64,000 nt of DNA from Gammaproteobacteria bacterium. GTDB lineage: Bacteria; Pseudomonadota; Gammaproteobacteria; JAKBBU01. The stretch spans positions 115,853 through 179,852 of the forward strand of contig JAJFKN010000008.1 in assembly GCA_021773195.1 (NCBI GenBank), in the 5' to 3' direction. Made by a program: the position numbers and the translations under genes. The notes beneath the pieces were generated by a model, which saw nothing but the letters and a program-made list of their open reading frames with translations, had not been told where the DNA came from and did not search any database. Positions 20,045-28,237 of the stretch are shown in pieces (the first letter of the stretch is position 1; each line of letters opens with the position of its first letter).

Positions 20045-21379
20045 CTACATGCTGTAATCAGGGAGGTAAATACTTGATGACCCACCACTTTCAGCGCTAT
20101 TTTTTCTGCTATCACTCCCTGTCCCCGAGGTGTCAGATGACCTAGTAGAAAATACGCCTACCTCTAAGCTAAGACCGCTTGCGTCTATGTCACCACTGCC
20201 TACTTCAGAGTCGTCGGAAATGTATCCGTTGTCTCTGGTTTCAGTTAGCCTTTTCTCGGGCTCAGCAAGCATGTTCAAAAGTCTATGCGTTATGTTCAAG
20301 GTAGATCTGGGTAGCCGTATCGTTCCACAGGTGGGGTACAGATCCGTAGCAATTATTTGTAATAGTTCTGGAGGTATGTTGTAGAGTGAAGACTTTTTAC
20401 CACCATAGGCGGCTACTAAAATTAGAGCGTATAGGGTATTACGATGGGCATATGTTTCTAGTCCCTCCTCGTCTGTCGGGGATTGCGGGAGACCTAGTTT
20501 ATCTCCCTCCGGATCCGGCATGATGTACTTAAAAGTAGGGGTGAGGTAACAACAGCTGTACGCCATGCAAGGTAGAATGCATATAAGAAATATGGACATG
20601 CCTATGAGCCAAGGAAATAAATAAATGACATGACCTTGCCATGATAGGTCGCAAGAATTAAATCCAAGGAGAAAACTATCTGCTATATCTCCGCTGATTA
20701 TGGCTGAGATTACAAAAGAAAATATAAGTAGGGCTACGCGCGCAATCCCTGTAGGGACGCCCACTAAGCATTGGAGCATAAGGTTATTTTGCGTGGGGAG
20801 GCACATAGCCAGTGTTCCAGTTGCAATTGTAACCGCAGTTAACACCATATTGGCTAAATAGCTAATAAACCAGCTCATCCAAATGTGGATATTGTCTGAA
20901 GATAGTAGCGCGCCCATGTATCGATCATAGCTTATCCCATGAGACACCACGTCTTGTATGTCATCGCAGGTAAAAATTGCTGAAGAATCTTGCGACATTG
21001 GGAGATATGGTTCGTTCCATCGCATTGTAATATACACTATGAAAAGAATATAATTCAAAACGAAAAAGGTGAAGAGGTAGCAAACAGAAATGATGAGACT
21101 GTTGAGTATTTCGCGACGTACTGTGGCAAGGTTGCCAGCCCCTAATAAAAAGGACACGGCCATAATTGTAGCACGAGCTAATCTGCGTAACAGGCTAGCT
21201 AGCCAGGTATATTGTACCGAAGCGTAGCAAGAGCTACTGGCTGTTTCAGGTACTGTCTCGTGTGGTATTGTACCGTAGTTAATGCGATAGACAGGAGCTA
21301 TGTTGACTAGAATATCACTTTCCTGGGGCGAAGTACTGTTGTGGGCTTGTGAACTACCTTGCTGTATCGCTCTTCGCAT
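20045..21379 (-). CDS. Hypothetical multi-spanning membrane protein with Ser-rich tail
   Basis: A 444-residue protein of unknown function. Four clear hydrophobic stretches lie near residues 91-118, 166-194, 208-230 and 251-278, with a possible fifth near 70-85. After the membrane part come a proline/acidic linker and a segment NIPPELLQIIATDLYP (about 334-349) that resembles the start of an F-box (PPELL..I), then a Ser/Gly/Asp-rich tail. The F-box resemblance is weak here but stronger in the two nearby membrane proteins at 23834 and 25236. The start has GAGAG upstream, and a TATAAT on the minus strand at 21397-21402 is close behind. Possible host-directed membrane effector (inference). Confidence 0.55.
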   Translation of the reverse strand: MRRAIQQGSSQAHNSTSPQESDILVNIAPVYRINYGTIPHETVPETASSSCYASVQYTWLASLLRRLARATIMAVSFLLGAGNLATVRREILNSLIISVCYLFTFFVLNYILFIVYITMRWNEPYLPMSQDSSAIFTCDDIQDVVSHGISYDRYMGALLSSDNIHIWMSWFISYLANMVLTAVTIATGTLAMCLPTQNNLMLQCLVGVPTGIARVALLIFSFVISAIISGDIADSFLLGFNSCDLSWQGHVIYLFPWLIGMSIFLICILPCMAYSCCYLTPTFKYIMPDPEGDKLGLPQSPTDEEGLETYAHRNTLYALILVAAYGGKKSSLYNIPPELLQIIATDLYPTCGTIRLPRSTLNITHRLLNMLAEPEKRLTETRDNGYISDDSEVGSGDIDASGLSLEVGVFSTRSSDTSGTGSDSRKNSAESGGSSSIYLPDYSM

Positions 21380-21649
21380 TTTTTCTCTCGTTTTTTATTA
21401 TATTTGAGGGGCCGTCGATTTCTATTTACCCCCGTTCTAATTGTCTAAAATAAACACACAATCCTTGTGGGGGCTGTACTATACTAACACACCTGTGACA
21501 GCGATCAAGCAGATTGAAGGATTAGTTCATACTATGTATAATCCAGAGGTTTTTTTGACTAACCTTTTGATTTATAGTGTTTTTGCCTCATAGTCCAGGG
21601 CAATGTTAGTATGTGATCTGATGAAGATGAACAAGGGTGGGGGAGAGCT

Positions 21650-22444
21650 ATGGATTTAGGTTTGAAAGATAAAGTAGTAGTGGTCACAGCTGCCAGCAGT
21701 GGATTGGGCTTTGCTACGGCTAACCAATTAGCTCATGAAGGTGCGAAAGTCGTGATTTGCAGTCGCAGTGAAGACAAAGTTGCTAGTGCCGTGGAACGTA
21801 TCGTAAAAGAAAGCGGTAATAGCAATGTCAAAGGCTTCGTGGTGGATTTGCATGATAAACAGCAAATTGAATTATTGATTGAAGAGTCCATCAAACACTT
21901 TGGTGTGTTAGATGGTTTGGTCACCAATTGCGGAGGCCCTGCACCGGGCGTATTTGAAGATTTAACTTTAGAACAATGGCACAGTGCTATCGATGATGTC
22001 CTATTGAGTGCACGTCATGCCATCTACGCTGCATTGCCTCATTTAAAGAAACAACCTAATCCTGCCATTTTAGCGGTTACTAGTTTTTCTGCTAAACAGC
22101 CAGTGCCATTATTAACCTTGTCTAATACTCTGCGTCCTGCAGTACTAGGTATGGTGAAAACTCTCGCCAATGAATTAGGGCAATACAATGTTCGTGTTAA
22201 TTCCATTTTGCCCGGTGCCTTTGCCACGGAACGTTTGCAAGAAATGTTTGGGACTGTGGCCGATAAAAATGGCACTACCATAGAAGCGGAAGAAGCGAAT
22301 TATGTTAAAACCATTCCGTTACAACGTACTGGAGACCCCAAAGAATTTGGTCGTTTAGCCACTTTCCTTTTATCACAAGCGGCCAGTTACATCACGGGCA
22401 ACATGATTCAAGTGGATGGCGGGCGTTACCAGGGGTTGCTGTAG
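21650..22444 (+). CDS. SDR-family protein lacking the usual catalytic Tyr and Lys
   Basis: A 264-residue Rossmann protein of the short-chain dehydrogenase family, preceded by a strong GGGGGAGAG site. The cofactor loop is TAASSGLG instead of TGxxxGIG, and the NAG motif is replaced by TNCGG. The catalytic serine may be S145, but where Tyr-x3-Lys belongs the sequence reads LSNTL (L157, L161), so both residues are missing. I recall a divergent FabG-like SDR subgroup with this loss. Its reaction is unknown; it may bind NAD(P) without classical catalysis. The last 41 bases are repeated beyond the neighbouring ATPase gene, at 23784-23824. Confidence 0.8.
   Translation: MDLGLKDKVVVVTAASSGLGFATANQLAHEGAKVVICSRSEDKVASAVERIVKESGNSNVKGFVVDLHDKQQIELLIEESIKHFGVLDGLVTNCGGPAPGVFEDLTLEQWHSAIDDVLLSARHAIYAALPHLKKQPNPAILAVTSFSAKQPVPLLTLSNTLRPAVLGMVKTLANELGQYNVRVNSILPGAFATERLQEMFGTVADKNGTTIEAEEANYVKTIPLQRTGDPKEFGRLATFLLSQAASYITGNMIQVDGGRYQGLL
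22403..22443 (+). repeat. 41-bp direct repeat, copy 1 (SDR gene 3' end)
   Basis: This covers the last 13 codons and part of the stop of the SDR gene. The copy at 23784-23824 differs at one base (AGGGGTTG against AGGGATTG). The two copies bracket 1340 bases that contain exactly one gene, the AAA/DUF4143 ATPase. Confidence 0.95.
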
Positions 22445-22469
22445 AATTGTCGACAGATCCTAAATCAAG

Positions 22470-23642
22470 CTAGATATCTAGCAATTGATTTCCCCATAGC
22501 CTTTTTAAGAATTCCTGGTAGGGTAGCACAAGGATATCGGTGCCATCTTCCACGGGAATTTTTCTTGCCATGGGATCTAAGCTAACTATGATGGCGTGTT
22601 TAGGTTTATGCTCTTGGGAAAAGGCAATTAAGCCTTTTAATTGTTGTTTTTGCACTTGCTCAGTGATTTTAACTTCAATGGCTACTTCGCCACGACCTAG
22701 GATGAAATCTACTTCAAGGCCACTACGAGTGCGCCAATAAGTAATTTCCAGATTCAATTCATTAAGGCCACGATAGGCATTGAGTTCCATGAAAATGTAA
22801 TGTTCAAAGGCTTCGCCGGCTGGAGCACCTTTTAGCATAGTGAGTTGTCTGCCTGATAGTGCATTTACCACACCTACATCAAATAAATAAAATTTTGGAG
22901 TGGCTGTTATAATGTCTCTTGCAACCTTTTTTCGGTAGGGAAGGATCTCATCACCCAATAAAGTATCCATAAGAATTTGAAAGTAAGACTTCACGGTATT
23001 AGCATTGATGCCACAGTCTCTAGCAATATTAGAGTAATTAATTTGTTGACCGTGACTGAAAGCCATGGCATCCAAAAAGCGCGAGAATGCAGGTAAATCT
23101 CGGGTTAAACCTTCATCTTGAATTTCTTCTTTTAAATAGTCCGATACGTAGCCACGTAAATCACGCACTGCATTGGTTGCACCATAGTGAGCAGGGATGA
23201 GGCCATTATTTAATGCTTGCAGTAAGTTAAATCCTGGAATTTCAGCATAGACCAATGGATAAAAAGTAAAACGCCAAGCGCGCCCTCCCAGCAAATTACC
23301 GGCACCACGTTTTAGTTTGCGCGCGCTGGAACCACACATGATAAAATAGGCGGATGTATTTTCAATGAGCCAATGTACTTCATTGAGTAGCATAGGGACC
23401 TTTTGGACTTCATCCAGGATAATGGGGTATTGTAATGTTTCTTCATCCATGGCAAGAATTTGTTCCCGCAGTAAGTGTGGGCTCTTAGTCATGGTCATGA
23501 GTAAATCGGTTTTTAAAAAGTCATAGTATTTAGCTTGAGGGTAGTGAGATTGCAAAAAGGTGGACTTGCCTGTCTTGCGCGCACCCCAGAGGAAGGCCGA
23601 TTGGCCTTGAGGCAGATTGAGTCTTAAGAGGCGTGTAAACAT
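22470..23642 (-). CDS. AAA-family ATPase with DUF4143 C-terminal domain
   Basis: A 390-residue ATP-binding protein of the AAA_14/DUF4143 family. Walker A is WGARKTGKSTFLQ near residue 20 and Walker B is YPIILDEVQKVP near residue 75. The GSSARKLKRGAGNLLGGRAW segment is typical of the family. The C-terminal part contains TYWRTRSGLEVDFIL and EVAIEVKITEQVQ, a PD-(D/E)XK-like pattern found in DUF4143 proteins. Cellular role is unknown; the family is patchy and often multi-copy in genomes. Here the gene lies between two copies of the neighbouring SDR gene's 3' end, which suggests it arrived as a unit. A 14-bp palindrome at 22469-22482 overlaps its stop. Confidence 0.82.
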   Translation of the reverse strand: MFTRLLRLNLPQGQSAFLWGARKTGKSTFLQSHYPQAKYYDFLKTDLLMTMTKSPHLLREQILAMDEETLQYPIILDEVQKVPMLLNEVHWLIENTSAYFIMCGSSARKLKRGAGNLLGGRAWRFTFYPLVYAEIPGFNLLQALNNGLIPAHYGATNAVRDLRGYVSDYLKEEIQDEGLTRDLPAFSRFLDAMAFSHGQQINYSNIARDCGINANTVKSYFQILMDTLLGDEILPYRKKVARDIITATPKFYLFDVGVVNALSGRQLTMLKGAPAGEAFEHYIFMELNAYRGLNELNLEITYWRTRSGLEVDFILGRGEVAIEVKITEQVQKQQLKGLIAFSQEHKPKHAIIVSLDPMARKIPVEDGTDILVLPYQEFLKRLWGNQLLDI

Positions 23643-23783
23643 GGTGCAAATACCCTATTAATAGTGGGGAATTTAGCACAAATTCTTAGTTAAGTCAATA
23701 ATTTTAGCTATAAATTCTAATCTATGTTGAGTATTTGAGTGATAAATATTGATAATAAACAGTTGGTTATATTTTTACTCGAT

Positions 23784-23824
23784 ATGATTCAAGTGGATGG
23801 CGGGCGTTACCAGGGATTGCTGTA
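23784..23824 (+). repeat. 41-bp direct repeat, copy 2 (orphan SDR 3' end)
   Basis: A near-exact copy (one mismatch) of 22403-22443, not attached to a gene. It still reads as 13 sense codons from ATG followed by TAA. It lies nine bases before the end of the convergent F-box-like gene, which places the original SDR terminus next to that gene if the ATPase segment is removed. Confidence 0.95.
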
Positions 23825-23833
23825 ACAACAGAG

Positions 23834-25231
23834 TTAACCACCTGTTCCTAAGCCATGGCGGTCAGACTCGCCCATTTCAAGGTCGGGGTCTGATAATTCT
23901 TCGTCATCTTTGCTGCCTTCACTCGTAGTGTAAGCAAGTAAGCTTGGGGATCCGTTACCCGTGAGGAGTTGCGTGAGTTCATGAGCTTCGCCCTCGTGGG
24001 AGGTGGCAAAGGCTTGCGCTCGATTCTTAATCCACACGTAGTAGAATGAAGTGCCAATGCACAAAGCCAAGACGCCAAGCAGAATGCCAAAGCCTGCAAA
24101 AATTTGATGCATGTTGACGGTTTTTGGGGAGAGGTCCACGGTAATCGTGGAGTTCGATGATGATTCCATGGAGGATGCCTGAGAATTAGTGTGGGGGAAT
24201 GCCCTAACAATTAATGCAAAAGCGCTAGAGATACCTACCAAAGTTAACACCATGACTAAGATGGCCATTGTAGTGGAACAAAGGGAGCAATCATCTTGCA
24301 GTGTGTTTACACCATGAGTTGCCTGAATATGTCGCATAACCAGGCCCGTTGTATGGGCAGCATGGATTGCTTCCTTGGCTATATCTTCCATGGGTTTAAG
24401 TGATGTGAGCCCCAGTGCAACATTGGCCATAGCTATGCTTTGAATGTTTGTCGCATTACGACGCGTCCAATAGTAGGCGAATAGGATCGCAAACCGCAGT
24501 ATGTCGGTGGTATATGGATTTTGGTTACCTAAAAATTGTGAAACTGCATTCGTGCCATAGTGCTCTTGGCATATAGCGAGCAGTACCTGTTTAAAATAAT
24601 CCTGTTTGTCATCAGGTAAGTTTTCATGGCATAACAGTATGGTAAGAATCATCTCAAAGGGTAATAATTTTTTGTATTGCTGAATCACGGGTGTTTGATA
24701 AAACCTTACCATAGAGCCAAAGGTGGGTACTGTTGGTTTTTCACCGAAAGCCGCTAGTAGAATCTGGCCATCTATTTCTTCATCCTGTTTATTTAATTCT
24801 AACCTTAGTTCTTCATCGTAATCACTGGCGGATAATTCATCGCCATTACCATCAGAGTCACTATTATCATTGGATAAATCTATTATTATGTCATGGTAAC
24901 AATTACTTGCATCTGAATGTGTTTCAGTCATCTGAATGAGCGTATCTTCGGGATGAGGTTCATACTCAGAAAGCAGAGGAATAGATAACTGGCCACGGAT
25001 ACGAAAAACCGCTCGGGTATAGCTTGCATTAATATCCTGCCAAGGGAATGTGACGGGTAGGGCTAAGGCCGGTGTGGCCATGACGATTGCGTGAATGGCT
25101 TTGCAGGTGAAAGAAAAGTTATGGATGTCCTTTAATTCTAACTTGTGAATGATGTGCCATAGCACTTCATTGGGCAGAGGGGATAGATTGCTATTTACCA
25201 GTGCGTTAGATTGTTGTTTAGGATAACTCAT
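23834..25231 (-). CDS. F-box-like membrane protein, candidate effector (second gene of pair)
   Basis: A 465-residue protein. Residues 16-50 (LSPLPNEVLWHIIHKLELKD, then FSFTCKAIHAIV) fit an F-box, the eukaryotic motif that binds Skp1 in SCF ubiquitin ligases. A long middle region with an acidic stretch (about 115-155) follows, then two membrane helices (about 319-345 and 377-401) and an acidic C-terminal tail (KDDEELSDPDLEMGESD). In Legionella, F-box proteins are translocated effectors, and acidic tails resemble E-block secretion signals; applying that here is inference. It starts five bases after the stop of a protein with the same layout and is probably cotranscribed with it. Confidence 0.65.
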   Translation of the reverse strand: MSYPKQQSNALVNSNLSPLPNEVLWHIIHKLELKDIHNFSFTCKAIHAIVMATPALALPVTFPWQDINASYTRAVFRIRGQLSIPLLSEYEPHPEDTLIQMTETHSDASNCYHDIIIDLSNDNSDSDGNGDELSASDYDEELRLELNKQDEEIDGQILLAAFGEKPTVPTFGSMVRFYQTPVIQQYKKLLPFEMILTILLCHENLPDDKQDYFKQVLLAICQEHYGTNAVSQFLGNQNPYTTDILRFAILFAYYWTRRNATNIQSIAMANVALGLTSLKPMEDIAKEAIHAAHTTGLVMRHIQATHGVNTLQDDCSLCSTTMAILVMVLTLVGISSAFALIVRAFPHTNSQASSMESSSNSTITVDLSPKTVNMHQIFAGFGILLGVLALCIGTSFYYVWIKNRAQAFATSHEGEAHELTQLLTGNGSPSLLAYTTSEGSKDDEELSDPDLEMGESDRHGLGTGG

Positions 25232-25235
25232 GGTT

Positions 25236-26432
25236 TTAAACGCCTGCTTGTTTTTTTAATAATGATTCACTTTCAGATTCCGAATCCTCTGCGGACGGAA
25301 CCATATGTTCACCGGTATAACTATCATCACCTATGATAATGTCTGTATATTTATTGGCTTCACTCCCTGCGTAGTGCAATTCCATAACTTCATCAGATTC
25401 TTGTTCCGGTAAAGAAAATAATTGTGCAGAGCTGCTCCTTCTCATACTGAAATTTTGATCATCCACCACAACTTCTTCTAATAGTGCCTGTTGCATTTCT
25501 TTTGATTGAACATTATAAGTTAGCGCAAACTGTGTGGGGGGTACAGCATTACATAGAAGAGCTGGAAGGCAGCATAGTGCACATAGGCCAAATAGAATCA
25601 GCAGTGATATTGGTAAGGTGTGTTTTTTCAATAGGACAATGATGGAAAGGATTAAAGCAACAGCTATCAAGAAAGCTATCACTTTAAGTAAAGTCTTACA
25701 GTCATCTTTGGGATCATAATTACGGGCATTGGTAGAAGTATCCCAGGGTTGATAATTCACCTTTAACATTCGATAGGTGTGACTCTGGATTGCTGAAAGG
25801 ATGGATTGATGAGTTTCACCAAAGTTACTGGCTAGGTCTAGAATTCCATTATTATCCAATTGATATTGTGTAATGAAGTTTAGTTTATTTTTTAAAAGAA
25901 AATAAGTCCAAATCATATTTTGGTGATTAACTTTATGTTCTAGCATCTGAGTAATAGCGATAAATTTCTCTTGTTGTATGGCATTTAATTGCCAGTGCAG
26001 GTTATGCCACAGCGTGTATACAATAGGATGGATTGTTGGGTTAATGGGTGATTTAGGGCAATGGGTTGAATAAGTTGGTCTATGTGTTTTTCCTACTAAG
26101 GTAGGCTGCTCTTTATCGGCAGGTTCAGCACCTGAGGCCAGTAGTGAAAAGCAGTTTTGGTAAAATTCATTGTATCTAGGTAAATCTTGTTCTACAAAGC
26201 TTTTAAAATTTTCGTTGGAAATAAGCGGGTAGAGTTTATCAGCATCTGCCATGAGTTCTTGGCAAGTCAAAGCCAGATTGACTAAAGAGGATTTTTCTTT
26301 CTCATTTTTAGTGTTTGCAACTACCCATTGCAGTTTTTGCCAAATTTGCTCTCGTACTTCAGGAGCTAATTGCCCAAAGTGGGTTTCGTTGAAGGGGTAG
26401 CGTGCGGTTTCAGCTTCTTGTTGGTAACTCAT
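25236..26432 (-). CDS. F-box-like membrane protein, candidate effector (first gene of pair)
   Basis: A 398-residue protein with the same plan as its downstream neighbour. Residues 20-64 (GQLAPEVREQIWQKLQ, then LVNLALTCQELMADA) resemble an F-box with a longer inter-helix loop. Two membrane helices lie near 249-268 and 273-295, and the tail (SAEDSESESESLLKK) is acidic near the C-terminus, as in Legionella E-block signals. Both proteins begin MSY. Apart from plan, sequence identity between the pair looks low. A good sigma70 promoter stands 36 bases before the start and would drive both genes. Effector status is inference. Confidence 0.6.
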   Translation of the reverse strand: MSYQQEAETARYPFNETHFGQLAPEVREQIWQKLQWVVANTKNEKEKSSLVNLALTCQELMADADKLYPLISNENFKSFVEQDLPRYNEFYQNCFSLLASGAEPADKEQPTLVGKTHRPTYSTHCPKSPINPTIHPIVYTLWHNLHWQLNAIQQEKFIAITQMLEHKVNHQNMIWTYFLLKNKLNFITQYQLDNNGILDLASNFGETHQSILSAIQSHTYRMLKVNYQPWDTSTNARNYDPKDDCKTLLKVIAFLIAVALILSIIVLLKKHTLPISLLILFGLCALCCLPALLCNAVPPTQFALTYNVQSKEMQQALLEEVVVDDQNFSMRRSSSAQLFSLPEQESDEVMELHYAGSEANKYTDIIIGDDSYTGEHMVPSAEDSESESESLLKKQAGV

Positions 26433-26467
26433 TGTTTTTCCTGGATTTTATAATTTATAGTGCAGGC

Positions 26468-26496
26468 ATTGTAACAAAAATCATCTGGTTGGTCAA
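26468..26496 (-). promoter_or_regulatory. Sigma70 promoter of the F-box-like gene pair
   Basis: On the minus strand TTGACC (26491-26496) and TACAAT (26468-26473) are separated by exactly 17 bases. Transcription would start near 26460, about 28 bases before the ATG at 26432. A second GATTGAC lies just upstream of the -35 box, making a direct repeat that might be a regulator site. Confidence 0.7.
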
Positions 26497-26578
26497 TCGC
26501 TTGTCAATCAGTGCTGCCCTAAATTGCCCATAGCACCATGGGATGGTAGCATCTTGCCTCTTAATAAGATTTGAGTGG

Positions 26579-26598
26579 ATTCCTGCCTTCGCAGGAAT
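26579..26598. repeat. Short dispersed hairpin (ATTCCTGC-CTTC-GCAGGAAT)
   Basis: Perfect 8-bp inverted arms around CTTC, followed by GACG. Hairpins of this form, tail included, are scattered between genes in many proteobacteria. It lies about 35 bases before asnS. Confidence 0.6.
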
Positions 26599-26633
26599 GA
26601 CGTAAGGGACGTTGGATATAGGATCTAAGTAGC

Positions 26634-28031
26634 ATGAGCAATAGCGTCAAAGACCTGCTTGCAGGTAAAGTCAAAGAAAACAGTCAAGTGACCCTCAAGG
26701 GTTGGGTTAAAACCCGGCGCGATTCCAAAGCGGGGATTTCCTTTTTGCATATCAGCGATGGGTCTTGTTTCAATCCCATTCAAGCTGTAGTGCCGCAGGA
26801 ATTAGACAATTACTACAGTGAAGTGGTGAAATTAACTTCCGGTTGTGCTGTGGAAGTGATTGGCATTTTAGTGCCGTCCCAGGGCAAAGGTCAGAGTTTT
26901 GAAATCCAAGCTCAGAGTGTGGCAGTATTAGGTTGGGTGGATGACCCCGATACGTATCCCATTTCGCCGAAGCATCACAGTTTTGAATATTTGCGTGAAG
27001 TGGCGCACCTACGCCCGCGCACCAATACCTTTGGTGCCGTTACCCGGGTACGTCACTGCGTGGCCCAGGCCATTCACCAATTCTTATCGCAAGAAGGTTT
27101 TTTCTGGGTGAATACGCCGATTATTTCCGCCAGTGATTGCGAAGGGGCGGGGGAATTATTTCGCGTGAGCAATTTGGATTTAGCTAATTTACCACGTAAC
27201 GATCAAAACCATGTGGATTTTAGCCAAGACTTTTTTGGCAAAGAAACTTTCCTTTGTGTATCGGGGCAATTGAATGTGGAAGCCTATTGTTTGGCTTTAT
27301 CCAAAGTCTATACCTTCGGCCCCACCTTCCGCGCGGAAAATTCCAATACGGCACGTCACTTAGCTGAATTCTGGATGATCGAACCGGAAATTGCTTTTGC
27401 TGATTTAAAAGATTGTGCCAAATTATCCGAAGCCATGTTGAAATTCATTTTCAAACAAGTGTTAGCACAATGTCCCGATGATATGGATTTTTTCAACCAA
27501 CGCATCGATAAAACCGTGCTGGATCGTATGCAACATATGATCAATAAGGACTTTGTGGAAATGGATTATGGTGATGTAATCAAAGCCCTGCAGACATCCA
27601 AGAAAAAATTCGATTATCCCGTAGAGTGGGGCGTTGATTTGCAAACGGAACATGAACGCTTTTTGGCAGAAGAGTTAGTTGGTGCGCCGGTAGTTGTTAT
27701 GAACTATCCCAAAGACATAAAAAGCTTTTATATGCGTATGAATGACGATGAACGTACCGTGGCCGCTTTAGACGTATTGGCGCCAGGCATTGGTGAAATC
27801 ATCGGTGGTAGCCAGCGGGAAGAACGTTTAGATAGATTGGATGCGCGTATGGATGCCATGGGGTTGGCTAAAGATACTTATTATTGGTATCGGGACTTGC
27901 GTCGTTATGGTACAGTGCCCCACGCGGGGTTTGGTTTGGGATTTGAGCGCTTGCTCTGTTACATTACGGGCATGACCAATGTACGAGATGTGATTCCATT
28001 TCCACGAGTGCCCAATAATGCGGATTTTTAA
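26634..28031 (+). CDS. asnS: Asparaginyl-tRNA synthetase
   Basis: AsnS charges tRNA-Asn with asparagine. The 465-residue class II enzyme has the N-terminal OB-fold anticodon domain ([20 protein letters not shown]), motif 2 ([21 protein letters not shown] region) and motif 3 ([15 protein letters not shown]), ending with the family signature [10 protein letters not shown]. Presence of AsnS suggests direct charging of asparagine rather than only the transamidation route. The ribosome site is weak (AGGAT). It is followed by a long inverted repeat before asd. Confidence 0.97.
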   Translation: MSNSVKDLLAGKVKENSQVTLKGWVKTRRDSKAGISFLHISDGSCFNPIQAVVPQELDNYYSEVVKLTSGCAVEVIGILVPSQGKGQSFEIQAQSVAVLGWVDDPDTYPISPKHHSFEYLREVAHLRPRTNTFGAVTRVRHCVAQAIHQFLSQEGFFWVNTPIISASDCEGAGELFRVSNLDLANLPRNDQNHVDFSQDFFGKETFLCVSGQLNVEAYCLALSKVYTFGPTFRAENSNTARHLAEFWMIEPEIAFADLKDCAKLSEAMLKFIFKQVLAQCPDDMDFFNQRIDKTVLDRMQHMINKDFVEMDYGDVIKALQTSKKKFDYPVEWGVDLQTEHERFLAEELVGAPVVVMNYPKDIKSFYMRMNDDERTVAALDVLAPGIGEIIGGSQREERLDRLDARMDAMGLAKDTYYWYRDLRRYGTVPHAGFGLGFERLLCYITGMTNVRDVIPFPRVPNNADF

Positions 28032-28090
28032 TTATCAACTTTTGATTTTGGTTTCATCTAATTTGGATGAATTTTGCGAATAAATATGAT

Positions 28091-28213
28091 AATCAATGGA
28101 AACCGAGGATCCCACTTTTACAAACCGTATGCGGCAGGGATGCCGCATCCGAGCCTACAGGGATGTATTAACGGCGTGTTTGGAAAAGTGGGATCGGAGG
28201 TACGCCATTGATT
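28091..28213. repeat. 123-bp long inverted repeat with two GGGA-loop hairpins
   Basis: Between asnS and asd. Outer arms are AATCAATGG (28091-28099) and CCATTGATT (28205-28213). Inner arms GATCCCACTTTTACAAAC (28108-28125) and GTTTGGAAAAGTGGGATC (28178-28195) match with one mismatched position pair. The interior holds two hairpins with the same loop: ATGCGGCA-GGGA-TGCCGCAT (28129-28148) and TACA-GGGA-TGTA (28056-based position 28156-28167). As RNA this would be a three-way structure. A degenerate copy lies at 29843-29912. The core resembles an element scattered in gammaproteobacterial genomes (recalled, not searched); it may act as terminator, mRNA-stability element or miniature mobile element. 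Confidence 0.8.
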
Positions 28214-28237
28214 AATATAATACTGAAGGAATATTAA

